Origin: CAZGUG01 sp964625335
GTDB taxonomy: Bacteria; Bacillota; Clostridia; Ch29
DNA: 64,000 nucleotides
Direction: 5' to 3'
NCBI GenBank assembly: GCA_964625335.1
Contig: CAZVBE010000003.1
Coordinates: forward strand, 1-64,000
Made by a program: the position numbers and the translations under genes. This document shows, one piece after another, positions 43,845-53,685 of this stretch (its first letter is position 1; each line of letters starts with the position of its first letter). The notes below the pieces were generated by a model that saw only the letters and a program-made list of their open reading frames with translations, made no database searches and was not told the DNA's origin.

Positions 43845-45061
43845 TTAACGTAATAGGACAAGGAAATATAGGCTTACCAACAGCATTAATGTTTGCAAAA
43901 AGCGGTGTAAAAGTAGTAGGTACAGATTACAATGAAAAATTAATTCAATCTTTACAAAATGGTAAACTTACTTTTGAAGAAAAAGGATTGGACAGTTTGT
44001 TTAAAGAAGCTCTTTCAAATGGGATCGAGTTCTCTACTGTATATCAAAAAACAGATACTTATATTATTTCAGTTCCAACCCCTTATATTAAAGAAAGTAA
44101 AAAACTTGATCCTACTTATGTAATTTCAGCAGCACATAGTGTCTTAGAAGTGTGTGAAAAGGGTGCTATATTAATTATTGAATCTACAGTATCACCTGGC
44201 ACATTAGATAAGTATGTTCGCCCTGAAATAGAGAAAAAGGGTTATGTACTAGGGGAAGATGTACATCTTGTACATGCTCCGGAAAGAGTTATACCTGGAA
44301 ATATGATTTATGAGTTAGAACATAATTCAAGAACTATAGGTGCCGATCAAATTGAAATCGGTGAGAGAGTAAAAGAGCTGTATTCAAGTTTCTGTAAGGC
44401 TGAAATTGTTGTAACAGATATTAGATCTGCTGAAATGTCAAAAGTTGTTGAAAATACATATAGAGATATTAATATCGCCTTTGCTAATGAGTTAGCTAAG
44501 ATCTGTAGAACTGACAATATGAATGTTTATGAAATCATAGGAATTGCTAATATGCATCCACGTGTTAATGTACTTCAACCAGGTCCAGGGGTTGGTGGAC
44601 ATTGTATTTCAGTAGACCCATGGTTTTTGGTTGGAGATTATCCAGATTTAACAAATTTAATTTTAACAGCGAGAAAGATTAATAATTCCATGCCTACTCA
44701 CGTATTAAAAAGAATCCGAGATATCATGAGAGAACATGACATTAAAGATATTTCTAAAGTTGGTTTATATGGACTGACTTATAAAGAAAATGTAGACGAT
44801 ACAAGAGAAAGTCCGACTCTTCAATTGTTGGAAAGAATGGACGAGCACTTAGCTTTTGGGGTAAAAGTATTTGATCCATTTGTTAAGAAAAAAATTGTAG
44901 ATCATCAATTCAAAAACTTTGAAGACTTTATTAATGAAATCGAAATCCTTGTTATTATGGTAGGACATAACCATATAAAAAATAACATGGAACTTATTAA
45001 GAATAAATTAGTACTTGATACTAGAAATATTTGTACTTTCGAAGGTGCATATAAACTATAG
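43841..45061 (+). CDS. wecC: UDP-N-acetyl-D-mannosamine dehydrogenase
   Basis: A 406-aa UDP-sugar 6-dehydrogenase that oxidises UDP-ManNAc to UDP-ManNAcA with NAD. The N-terminal Rossmann motif is GQGNIGLPTAL. VHAPERVIPGNM is diagnostic for the ManNAc branch, and PGPGVGGHCISVDPWFL contains the catalytic cysteine. A C-terminal UDP-binding domain (YGLTYKENVDDTRESP) completes it. It needs the product of the next gene, wecB, which is disrupted here, so its substrate supply is doubtful unless another epimerase exists. Confidence 0.93.
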   Translation: MINVIGQGNIGLPTALMFAKSGVKVVGTDYNEKLIQSLQNGKLTFEEKGLDSLFKEALSNGIEFSTVYQKTDTYIISVPTPYIKESKKLDPTYVISAAHSVLEVCEKGAILIIESTVSPGTLDKYVRPEIEKKGYVLGEDVHLVHAPERVIPGNMIYELEHNSRTIGADQIEIGERVKELYSSFCKAEIVVTDIRSAEMSKVVENTYRDINIAFANELAKICRTDNMNVYEIIGIANMHPRVNVLQPGPGVGGHCISVDPWFLVGDYPDLTNLILTARKINNSMPTHVLKRIRDIMREHDIKDISKVGLYGLTYKENVDDTRESPTLQLLERMDEHLAFGVKVFDPFVKKKIVDHQFKNFEDFINEIEILVIMVGHNHIKNNMELIKNKLVLDTRNICTFEGAYKL

Positions 45062-45292
45062 AAAAAGTAGGGTGATATCAATGAAGAAAATAGTTATGGT
45101 TGTATTCGGGACAAGACCTGAGGCTATAAAAATGTGCCCTTTAGTAAAAGAGCTGAAGACTAGAGAGAGCTTGAATACAGTGGTTTGTGTGACGGGACAA
45201 CATAGGCAAATGCTAAATCAAGTTCTAGATGCCTTCCATATCGTTCCGGATTACAATCTTTCAATTATGAAGGATAAGCAAACTTTATTTGA

Positions 45293-46627
45293 GAGTGTGT
45301 AAAATAAATTGTGCTTTTAACCTTTCCTAATATACAATCAAGAGGAAAGGAAGGGAAAGCAAATGAAGATGTTCGATAGAAAGCAGATCAGGGAGTTCAT
45401 AAAAGAGAACAACTTAAAAACCGCAGAGGATGTACAAAACGCCCTCAAGGACATGTTCTCAGAGACCCTGCAGGAGATGCTGGAAGCTGAACTGGATGAC
45501 AGCCTGGGCTATGCCAAGAATGATAAAAAGAACAAGGATACCCAAAACCGTAGGAACGGGCATACAAAGAAGACAGTACGCAGCGAATATGGTGAAGTAG
45601 ACCTGGAAGTACCCAGAGACCGTGACAACGAGTTTGAGCCTGCCATTGTAAAGAAGCATCAAAAGAACGTAACCGGCATAGAAGACCAGATTCTAGCCCT
45701 TTATTCCAAAGGAGTAAGTACAAGGGATATCCAGGATCATCTGAAACACTTATACGGTATAGAAGTATCACCTACCCTCATATCTAACATAACAGGCAAA
45801 ATAATGCCCTTAATAAAAGAATGGCAGTCGAGACCATTGCAGCAGATATACGCAGTACTTTTCTTGGATGCTATGCACTTTAAAGTAAAGCAAGACGGCC
45901 AGATTGTCAATAAGGCCTCCTATATGGCAATAGGTATAGACCTTGACGGACATAAGGACGTACTGGGCATGTGGATAGGAGAACACGAATCCTCCAAGTT
46001 CTGGCTAAACGTACTAAATGAGCTAAGAAACCGTGGTGTTCAGGATATACTCATAGTATGTGTAGACAACCTGAAAGGCTTTAGTGAAGCCATCCATGCA
46101 TGCTTTCCGGAAACGGAAGTACAAAAGTGCGTAGTACACCAGATACGAAACTCTATACGCTATGTATCATATAAAGACGTAAGGAAAGTAACATCCGACC
46201 TAAAACCCATATATACAGCCCCTTCCGAGGAAGCAGGCCTTGAGGAACTAAGCAAGTTTGGCGCAAAGTGGGCTGACAAGTACCCCTTAATAGTAAGGTC
46301 ATGGGAGAGCAACTGGGCGGAGATATCAACATTTTTTAAGTACCCGCCTGAAATACGTAAGATAATATATACCACAAACATGATAGAGAGCTACCACCGT
46401 CAGTTAAGGAAGGTGGCCAAGGGTAAGAGTATATTCCCCAATGACGATGCACTGCAAAAGATGCTTTACCTGGCTACCCAGGACGTTATGCGTAAATGGA
46501 CCGGCAGGATACAGAACTGGAGCCAGATACTATTGCAGCTGTCAATATATTTTCCGGATAAGGTTAAGGCTTACCTGCCTTAAAACCAGGTGGTTAAGGG
46601 TAAAAGCACAAAATTCTTGCCACTACC
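45293..46627 (+). mobile_element. IS256-family insertion sequence in wecB
   Basis: A 1335-bp element. Terminal inverted repeats of about 30 bp (left gagtgtgtaaaat... and the reverse complement of right ...attcttgccactacc) agree at about 20 positions, with the inner ttgtgctttta identical. It is flanked by the perfect 8-bp duplication ttatttga (45285-45292 and 46628-46635). Its base composition resembles the rest of the genome rather than the AT-rich operon it entered. Confidence 0.95.
45363..46583 (+). CDS. IS256-family (Mutator-like) transposase
   Basis: A 406-aa transposase of full IS256-family length. The DDE triad lies in FLDAMHFK (Asp about 169), VCVDNLKG (Asp about 235) and TTNMIESYHRQLRK (Glu about 341). 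The N-terminal EAELDDSLGYAKND and RNGHTKKTVRSEYGEVDLEV segments are typical. AGGAAAGGAAGGG precedes the ATG. The gene looks intact and the element is probably still mobile. Confidence 0.97.
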   Translation: MKMFDRKQIREFIKENNLKTAEDVQNALKDMFSETLQEMLEAELDDSLGYAKNDKKNKDTQNRRNGHTKKTVRSEYGEVDLEVPRDRDNEFEPAIVKKHQKNVTGIEDQILALYSKGVSTRDIQDHLKHLYGIEVSPTLISNITGKIMPLIKEWQSRPLQQIYAVLFLDAMHFKVKQDGQIVNKASYMAIGIDLDGHKDVLGMWIGEHESSKFWLNVLNELRNRGVQDILIVCVDNLKGFSEAIHACFPETEVQKCVVHQIRNSIRYVSYKDVRKVTSDLKPIYTAPSEEAGLEELSKFGAKWADKYPLIVRSWESNWAEISTFFKYPPEIRKIIYTTNMIESYHRQLRKVAKGKSIFPNDDALQKMLYLATQDVMRKWTGRIQNWSQILLQLSIYFPDKVKAYLP

Positions 46628-47679
46628 TTATTTGATGTTACTATCAATATATTAGAAAAGATGAAAGTGGTCCTAGAGGAAGTAAAACCAGATGTAATCT
46701 TGGTTCATGGAGACACATCTACAACATTTGTAATATCATTGGCATGTTTTTATATGCAAATTCCAGTAGGACACATTGAAGCAGGAATTAGGACTTATAA
46801 TATATATTCTCCATATCCTGAAAAATTTAATCGTCAGGCAGTTGGTATTGTAGCAAAATACAATTTTGCACCTACTGAAATGTCAAAAGATAACCTAATT
46901 AAAGAAGGAAAAGATCCAGATTCTATATATGTAACTGGTAACACAGCTATCGATGCTCTCAAAACAACAGTTAGCGATGATTATACTCATAAACAGCTAG
47001 ATTGGGCTTCAGATAGTAGGCTGGTTATGATAACTGCTCATAGAAGAGAAAATCTTGGTGAACCAATGAGGCATATGTTTAATGCAATCAAGAGAATTAT
47101 TGATGAGTATCCTGATAAAAAAGCAATTTATCCCATTCATATGAATCCAGTTGTTAGAGAAACAGCTAATGAAATTCTTGGTGATTGTGATAGGATAAAA
47201 ATTATCGGACCTCTAGAGGTATTAGACTTTCATAACTTCCTTTCGAGATCGTATTTAATATTAACAGATAGCGGTGGAATACAAGAAGAAGCGCCTAGTT
47301 TAGTAAAGCCTGTTCTTGTAATGCGTGATACAACTGAAAAACCTGAAGGTATTGCTGCGGGAACATTAAAGCTGGTAGGGACAGATGAAGGAGTTATTTA
47401 TAGCACATTTAAGAAGCTTCTTGAAGATGAAGATGAATACGACAAAATGAGTAAAGCAAGCAATCCATATGGATATGCTAGCAAGAGAATTGTAGATGTT
47501 TTGGAATAGTATGAGAAAAGCTGCATTATTTAATTTTATACAATTGCTTTAAGTAAAGACGATACCAGTTATGAAATGACACTTTTAGATATACAATTCA
47601 GAGAGTGTAAAGATGGTATGATGGATCTATTAGTAAGGTTTACAAGATAAGTTTGTTCCAATTTGCAAGGAGGGTAATA

Positions 47680-48948
47680 ATGAAAACAGTATCTTTAATT
47701 TATACCTATGGATTAAAAAATAGTGGTGATATGGCAATTAATTTAGGAGCTTTTGATCTACTACTTGATTTAGACTGCGAGATTAAAGCTTTTTCTAAAT
47801 CTGATGAAAGCGATAAAGAATTTAAAATAACTCAGACATATATAAATGAATATTATCCTCAAATTAAACTTTATGGTGGACCTTTTAAGTTGAATAGAGA
47901 TGATAGTAAGATAACAACAATAATAAATCACATTAATGGCTATTTAAAAACAATAGGGGTAAATGAAGACATTAAATTTATAGAAAGGCTAACATCGTCG
48001 CAATTAGTTGTTTTCAATGGAGGCAATCTGTTTAGATCAGAATCTATAACAGACTATGCTCGGCTTAAGGCATTAATGTATCCTTTAAAGAAAGCTCAAG
48101 AAAAGAAGATACCTTACATAATACTCCCACATTCAGCTTCTACAATTAATAAGAGAGGGAGTAGATTACTAGATAATAATCTAGTAAATGCAAAGCGTTT
48201 TTTTACAAGAGAAGATATGAGTTATGATTATTTAGGGCGAAAATTTACTAACTTACAAATGGAAAAATCTATAGACTTAGCTTTTTTCATTAAAAACAAT
48301 GACTTAGCAAAGAAAAAATTTAACGATAAATATCAGAGTATATTTAATACCAATTCTAATAAGATAGCAATAACATTGCGAACACAAGTTGTAGGAGACT
48401 TAGGCGAACTTAATACTAGCACAAAAAATAAAATATTAGATGCCATTAGGAATACTATAAAACATTATATAAACATGGATGATTATCAAATAATGCTAAT
48501 TGTGCAAACAAGAAAGGATAGAGAGGTAACCGAGCAAATTTATAATGAATATAAGAGTACTGATAAGATTGCTATCATTGAAGAATACGACACGCTTGTT
48601 CTAAAGGAAATATACAGAAACTGCAAGTTGTTAATTGGAATGAGGCTTCATTCTATTATCCTTGCATTATCAGCTAATACACCGGCTATAGGTTACTTTG
48701 AAAAAACATGGGGTTTTAAGAATCCAGGTCTAATGCAAAAATTCGACCTTCCCTATAAATTAGTAGAAGATGAAGTTGACAACTTAATTCCAGAGAGTAG
48801 CTTAGTTATAGAGGAAACATCTAAATATAAGTCTAGGATTAAGGATATTATAGAAAAAGAAAAATCTATGATTAAAACAAGTCTAGAACATATAATGAAA
48901 GCTAATGATGGAAGTAACAACATTAACAATTTAAAAAGAGAGGTATAG
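47680..48948 (+). CDS. Polysaccharide pyruvyl transferase family protein (1)
   Basis: A 422-aa member of the pyruvyl transferase family, which adds ketal-linked pyruvate from phosphoenolpyruvate to glycan sugars. Visible features are SGDMAINLGAFDLLLDL at the N-terminus, FNGGNLFRSESITDY, LPHSASTINKRGS and a C-terminal IGMRLHSIILALSANTPAIG, the family's GT-B-like donor site. ATG 47680 is chosen for AGGAGG seven bases upstream; a longer frame from 47653 has no such site. The 170-bp gap after wecB has no recognisable feature. Confidence 0.85.
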   Translation: MKTVSLIYTYGLKNSGDMAINLGAFDLLLDLDCEIKAFSKSDESDKEFKITQTYINEYYPQIKLYGGPFKLNRDDSKITTIINHINGYLKTIGVNEDIKFIERLTSSQLVVFNGGNLFRSESITDYARLKALMYPLKKAQEKKIPYIILPHSASTINKRGSRLLDNNLVNAKRFFTREDMSYDYLGRKFTNLQMEKSIDLAFFIKNNDLAKKKFNDKYQSIFNTNSNKIAITLRTQVVGDLGELNTSTKNKILDAIRNTIKHYINMDDYQIMLIVQTRKDREVTEQIYNEYKSTDKIAIIEEYDTLVLKEIYRNCKLLIGMRLHSIILALSANTPAIGYFEKTWGFKNPGLMQKFDLPYKLVEDEVDNLIPESSLVIEETSKYKSRIKDIIEKEKSMIKTSLEHIMKANDGSNNINNLKREV

Positions 48949-48950
48949 AG

Positions 48951-50060
48951 ATGAAGGTATTAGTTTTAGCATCAATATATCCTAAGAATGATGGTATTGT
49001 AAGACCAATGTATATTCATATGAGAAATAAATATTACAAAGGTCATGGAATTGACGTTACTGTTCTAAACTTTGGGACAAAAGAAGATTATAGTTTTGAA
49101 GGAATAAATGTTATTACATTAGCAACATATAAAAGAGATATAAATAAATATTCTTTTGTGTTGTTAGTGAGTCACGCCGCAAATATTAGAAACCATTATA
49201 GGTTTATTAAGAAGTATGAATACCTATTTCAGAAGTTAGCTTTTGTTTTTCATGGTCATGAGGTTCTAAGGGCGTCTACTGTTTATCCTAAACCTTTTGA
49301 TTGGAAGAAAAAAAGTTTACCTCATCTGATTATTATGCAGGACATTTATGATCTATTTAAGTTGGGTGTATGGAGAAAATATTTCCCTAAAATATCTTTT
49401 AAAACACATTTTATTTTTGTAAGTAAATGGATGTACAACGAGTTTATAAAGAATACTAAAATTAATCCAGAAGTCCTAGAAGGTAGATATTCAATTATCT
49501 ACAATAGTGTAGGCGAAAAATTTGAAAAGAATAATTACATTCCATCAAAGAATTTAAAGTCAGACTTTATAACAGTAAGAAGAAACATTGATGGAGAAAA
49601 GTATTCAATAGATTTAGTTAATGAGTTGGCTAGGCATAATCCTAATTTAACCTTCCGTGTTATCGGAAAAGGAGAAATATTTCAGTATATAAAGAAGGCT
49701 GATAATTTGATATGGGAAAATAGGAACCTAAATCATGAAGAGATGCTAGCTGAGTTAAATACGGCTAGATGTGCATTGATGCCTACACGTACTGACGCTC
49801 AAGGGTTACTTATGTGTGAGATGGCTACTTATGGGATACCAGTAATCACATCTGACATTCCGGTTTGTCATGAAGTATTTGATGATTTTAGTAATGTTGA
49901 GCTTATAAGCAATGATAAAATAGATATAGACCTGAAACCAATGCTAGAGAAGTTAATTAGCGGGGTTCCTTATAAAAAACATTTAAAATATACAGCAATT
50001 AATACTAGTGGTATGGAAGCTAGATTGATAAAAGATATGATCACTTCAGGGGTGAGGTAG
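48951..50060 (+). CDS. Glycosyltransferase (GT4-like)
   Basis: A 369-aa GT-B type protein. The N-terminus (MKVLVLASIYPKNDGIVRPM) and C-terminal segment (ALMPTRTDAQGLLMCEMATYG followed by IPVITSDIP) match family 4 glycosyltransferases. FRVIGKGEIFQYI is the sugar-nucleotide-domain strand. The acceptor is unknown. It follows the pyruvyl transferase after two bases and abuts the polymerase gene. Confidence 0.85.
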   Translation: MKVLVLASIYPKNDGIVRPMYIHMRNKYYKGHGIDVTVLNFGTKEDYSFEGINVITLATYKRDINKYSFVLLVSHAANIRNHYRFIKKYEYLFQKLAFVFHGHEVLRASTVYPKPFDWKKKSLPHLIIMQDIYDLFKLGVWRKYFPKISFKTHFIFVSKWMYNEFIKNTKINPEVLEGRYSIIYNSVGEKFEKNNYIPSKNLKSDFITVRRNIDGEKYSIDLVNELARHNPNLTFRVIGKGEIFQYIKKADNLIWENRNLNHEEMLAELNTARCALMPTRTDAQGLLMCEMATYGIPVITSDIPVCHEVFDDFSNVELISNDKIDIDLKPMLEKLISGVPYKKHLKYTAINTSGMEARLIKDMITSGVR

Positions 50061-51356
50061 ATGGTTGTTTTCTTAGCATTACTACAATTAGCATTAGTTG
50101 GAGTTATTTGTATTATTGAACTTAGAAGAAAATCTCCAGTGGTTTTCTTGTGGGGAACTTTAGCCATAATGTTTGGAGTAATGAACCTATTATCAAGTAT
50201 TTCTAGTAATAGTAGCTACTCGAAATCTGCAATAATTGAATCATCAGCGTTTACAATCTTTTTTAGTTTAATATATTTAATCTCAAGATTTATTTTAAAC
50301 AGTATTAATAGTTATAATTTTAAAAAATTTGATTATGAGAATATAAAAAATAAACTTCTAAATTCTAGAACTACAATTTTAACAATAATAGTCCTTTTAG
50401 TAATTGGTAGATCAATTTATGTAACAGCAAAATATTCTGGCGGATTACTTTCAACATCTTGGAGTTTAAATAGAGCTTATTCTACTAGTCTCAACTATCT
50501 TTCAATTGATAAAATATCAAAAGTTATATTCTTTTCATTATCAGGGTTAGCAGTAATAACGTTTATAAAGAAGCAGTATAAAACAACTGTTTTATTAATT
50601 CTTTCAATGTTATTTTCAGTTATTGTATCTAGAAATCGAATTGAAATACTTCCAATTGCAGTTTCGATAATAATGTTAATCATATTCAGTAAAAAAAGAA
50701 TCAAATTATCAACTATAATGCTGGTTGTGTTTATAGGAATTTTAGTTATATATAGTATATATGGTATTAGAATATTTAGGCATGCAGGTACTATGGATAA
50801 TTTTTTTTCTATGTATACTTTATCAACATTCAATGATAAAGTATTTGAACACATTAATACAGATAACGGAGATTTAGGATTGCGAAAATATTTTTATTAT
50901 TTTATATTAAATGATAATCAATTTCCTGGTTTTGGGCAAGGAAGCACATATATAAGAATGATGCTAGTTTATATACCAACAAGATTTGCATTTGGATTAA
51001 AGCCAGCTGACTTTGCTGTGACTATGGGAGCTGCAGTTGGTGCATCTATAGGTGGAAGTATACATCCTACACTTTTTGGCGATTGCTATGCAAATATTGG
51101 ATGGTATGGAATTTTATTAGGGATGTTTTGGGCAATATTTGCCTATATAGGTGATGCTATTATTGTAACAAGAAAAAAAATGAATGATTCAATTCTAATA
51201 TATGCCATTTATGCTGTTAGCTATGTAATTATAGGGAGAGGATCTGTATATAATGGGTTTATCTATATAGCATATGGGGTTCCAATCATTATTCTTATAC
51301 GATTTTTATGTAACTCTACTCCGAAAATTGTATTATCTAAGCAATTAAATTATTAA
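50061..51356 (+). CDS. O-antigen/capsule polymerase (Wzy-like) membrane protein
   Basis: A 431-aa protein with about 11-12 predicted membrane helices and one large extracytoplasmic loop (about residues 235-320; FGQGSTYIRMMLVYIP). This layout and its location between glycosyltransferase and flippase genes fit a Wzy polymerase that joins repeat units outside the membrane. Sequence conservation in this class is low, so the call is from topology and context. The start ATG directly follows the previous stop. Confidence 0.75.
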   Translation: MVVFLALLQLALVGVICIIELRRKSPVVFLWGTLAIMFGVMNLLSSISSNSSYSKSAIIESSAFTIFFSLIYLISRFILNSINSYNFKKFDYENIKNKLLNSRTTILTIIVLLVIGRSIYVTAKYSGGLLSTSWSLNRAYSTSLNYLSIDKISKVIFFSLSGLAVITFIKKQYKTTVLLILSMLFSVIVSRNRIEILPIAVSIIMLIIFSKKRIKLSTIMLVVFIGILVIYSIYGIRIFRHAGTMDNFFSMYTLSTFNDKVFEHINTDNGDLGLRKYFYYFILNDNQFPGFGQGSTYIRMMLVYIPTRFAFGLKPADFAVTMGAAVGASIGGSIHPTLFGDCYANIGWYGILLGMFWAIFAYIGDAIIVTRKKMNDSILIYAIYAVSYVIIGRGSVYNGFIYIAYGVPIIILIRFLCNSTPKIVLSKQLNY

Positions 51357-51372
51357 GAAAGAGAGTTAATAT

Positions 51373-52548
51373 ATGCTATATTTTACTAAAACTAAATATG
51401 ATTGTACGGGATGTGGAGCATGTAGTGCTGTGTGTCCAGTTAATTGTATAACTTTTGTTAGAGATGGTGAAGGATTTGATTATCCTATAGCGGATTCTCG
51501 CTGCATTAATTGTGGTAATTGTGAAAGAGTATGTCCCATCATGAATAATGAAGATTTATTTTATACCGAAAATGTTCAGAAAAGTTTTGCCGGACGTCAT
51601 CAGGAAGATGCAATATGGGAGAAAAGTGCATCAGGAGGAGCCTTCACAGCTATTTGTAATGCATACTGCAATTCGGGTGATGTAATATACGGAGCGAAAT
51701 TTGATGGTACAGAAGTTATTCATGATTATATAAAATCGGTAGAAAATATAGGACCATTTAGAAAATCTAAATATGTTCAAAGTAATATGCAAAATAGTTA
51801 TAAAGAAATAAAAAATCAATTACTACAAGGGCATAAGATACTATTTTCAGGTACGCCATGTCAAATAGCTGGAATAAGAAATTATCTAGGAAAAACATAT
51901 GCCAATTTACTTTGCGTAGATTTAGTTTGTCATGGTGTAGCTAGTCCTGGTGTTTTTGAAAGGTATATTAGTTATATTGAAGACAAATATAAGGAGAAAG
52001 TCAAATCCTACACTTTTCGTGGAAAAAAAGCAAAGCTGGGAAAATTACTGCAGCATGTTATCACCATAGAGTTTCAAAGTGGCAAAAAAGTTCAATTTGA
52101 GAATGATTTGTTTAATACTGCATTTATTCAAACACTTTTAATAAGACCATCTTGTAGTAAATGTAGATATGCAAAATTACAAAGAGTAGGCGACTTGACA
52201 ATTGCAGATTTCAAGAATAAACATGAGTTGTTGCCAGATGCTAAAGGACTTGATAATTTTTCTACTATTATTGTAAATACAGACAAGGGACAACAAGTAC
52301 TTGAAAAACTAAAATCTATGATGAAACTATATAGTGTTGATATTATCGATATACAAAAGACAAATCCACCCATTAGGAATGCTTCAGTAATGAATAAAAG
52401 TCGAGAAGAATTCTTTCGTGATTTAAATAATTTAGATCCTATAGACAGAATTTTGAAAAAGTATATTTCCAAACCCAAGTTAATTCAAAAATTATGGCTT
52501 GGTTTGCCAGATAGGGTCAGAGGAACAATTAAGAGGAGGATGAAATGA
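51373..52548 (+). CDS. Iron-sulfur protein of the coenzyme F420 hydrogenase/dehydrogenase beta-subunit family
   Basis: A 391-aa protein. Two N-terminal 4Fe-4S ferredoxin motifs (CTGCGACSAVCPVNC and CINCGNCERVCPI) are followed by the FrhB N- and C-terminal domains (SASGGAFTAICNAYCNSG, SGTPCQIAGI, VCHGVASPGVF, RPSCSKCRYAKLQRVGDLTIADF). In methanogens this family is a flavin-containing F420 oxidoreductase. In bacterial capsule clusters it is common beside pyruvyl transferases and its reaction is not established; redox modification of a sugar is a guess. It overlaps the next gene by four bases. Confidence 0.88.
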   Translation: MLYFTKTKYDCTGCGACSAVCPVNCITFVRDGEGFDYPIADSRCINCGNCERVCPIMNNEDLFYTENVQKSFAGRHQEDAIWEKSASGGAFTAICNAYCNSGDVIYGAKFDGTEVIHDYIKSVENIGPFRKSKYVQSNMQNSYKEIKNQLLQGHKILFSGTPCQIAGIRNYLGKTYANLLCVDLVCHGVASPGVFERYISYIEDKYKEKVKSYTFRGKKAKLGKLLQHVITIEFQSGKKVQFENDLFNTAFIQTLLIRPSCSKCRYAKLQRVGDLTIADFKNKHELLPDAKGLDNFSTIIVNTDKGQQVLEKLKSMMKLYSVDIIDIQKTNPPIRNASVMNKSREEFFRDLNNLDPIDRILKKYISKPKLIQKLWLGLPDRVRGTIKRRMK

Positions 52549-53651
52549 AAAAAATTGGAATAGTAACGTGGCATTATAATCCTAATTATGGTGGGTTGTT
52601 ACAAGCATATGCCTTGCAAGAAACAATTAAAAAAATAGGATATAAGCCAGAATTTATTAATTATAGGCATGACTTAAATACTTTTAAGAAAAGACTGATT
52701 AGACGAATCAAAGACATTTATATGATGTTGTTTAGGCATGAAATCTATAGTGGAAGAAGAAAGAAATTGAAATTTGTAAAGAATAATTTGAGCGTGAGTC
52801 CCCCTTGTTATTCATACGATAATCTTAAAGAGAATGCTAATAAAATATATAATGCAGGTGTTTGTGGAAGTGATCAAATTTGGAGTAATAATAATGGTGT
52901 TAACACATTTTACTACTTAGAATTTTTAAATCAAGAAAAACGAATATCTTATGCACCGAGTATAGGCTATAATTTTATTCCAGATAGTATTCAAGGACAA
53001 TTCAAAGAATACGTTCAAAGCATAAAGCACTTATCTATTAGAGAAGAAAAAGGTGCAGAAATCATTAAGTCGATTACAGGAAGAGATGCAAAAGTAGTAT
53101 TAGATCCATCGTTATTGCTGACTAAGACTGAATGGTTAAAAGTGATTAAGGGTAAGGAACGTGTATCACCAACTGAGAAGTATATTCTACTTTATATTTT
53201 AGGAGATAATGAAGAGCAAGTTAAATACGCAAAGCAGCTTTCTAGAAGTACTGGTTATAAGTTGATTGCACTTGAAACAAAATACGGTAAAATTAAAGAT
53301 CTAGAGGTAATAAATGGGGACCCTTTTGATTTTGTAGAATTGGTGAATAATGCAAGTTATGTACTGACTGATTCATTTCATGGTGTAGCATTCAGTATTA
53401 ATTTTGAAAAACAGTTTGCTGTCTTTAAGAGATTTAAAGATGATGAGAAAAAAAGCCAAAATTCTAGAATCTATAATATCTTAAACAAAACAAAACTAAT
53501 TGATAGACTTATAACTGCTGATAGATTAGTATCATTCATAGAACAGAATTCAATAGATTACAAGGATATAAGGCCATTATTAGAAGCTGAAAGACAGTAT
53601 TCATTAGACTTCTTAACAGAATCAATAAAAGATATCGTAGGTCAGATTTAG
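52545..53651 (+). CDS. Polysaccharide pyruvyl transferase family protein (2)
   Basis: A 368-aa protein of the same broad family as the gene at 47680 but clearly divergent. Motifs are WHYNPNYGGLLQAYALQETI at the N-terminus, CGSDQIWSNNNGVN, SYAPSIGY and TDSFHGVAFSINF near the C-terminus. Pairing with the upstream FrhB-like iron-sulfur protein is a recurrent arrangement. Function is by family: pyruvate ketal or related transfer to a glycan. Confidence 0.88.
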   Translation: MKKIGIVTWHYNPNYGGLLQAYALQETIKKIGYKPEFINYRHDLNTFKKRLIRRIKDIYMMLFRHEIYSGRRKKLKFVKNNLSVSPPCYSYDNLKENANKIYNAGVCGSDQIWSNNNGVNTFYYLEFLNQEKRISYAPSIGYNFIPDSIQGQFKEYVQSIKHLSIREEKGAEIIKSITGRDAKVVLDPSLLLTKTEWLKVIKGKERVSPTEKYILLYILGDNEEQVKYAKQLSRSTGYKLIALETKYGKIKDLEVINGDPFDFVELVNNASYVLTDSFHGVAFSINFEKQFAVFKRFKDDEKKSQNSRIYNILNKTKLIDRLITADRLVSFIEQNSIDYKDIRPLLEAERQYSLDFLTESIKDIVGQI

Positions 53652-53685
53652 TTAATATAAATAATAATAGAGGGAATGCTATGAT

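Larger units (their letters stand above)
45081..47509 (+). pseudogene. wecB: UDP-N-acetylglucosamine 2-epimerase, split by an IS256-family insertion
   Basis: The N-terminal part (45081-45292) encodes MKKIVMVVFGTRPEAIKMCP onward; the C-terminal part resumes at 46636 (DVTINILEKMKVVLEE) and continues to the stop at 47507-47509. Removing 45293-46627 and one 8-bp target duplication restores a single 1086-base frame (361 aa) with no other lesion, so the insertion is recent. HGDTSTTF, HIEAGIRTY and the late TDSGGIQEEAPS motif are intact. The 5' fragment ends at a TAA inside the element. A residual frame from ATG 46661 lacks the first Rossmann half and is unlikely to work. Loss should block UDP-ManNAc formation. 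Confidence 0.93.

Noticed and set aside
46661..47509. Downstream wecB fragment as an independent epimerase gene
   Set aside because: It lacks the first Rossmann half and a ribosome site, and rejoins perfectly in frame with the upstream fragment once the insertion is removed.
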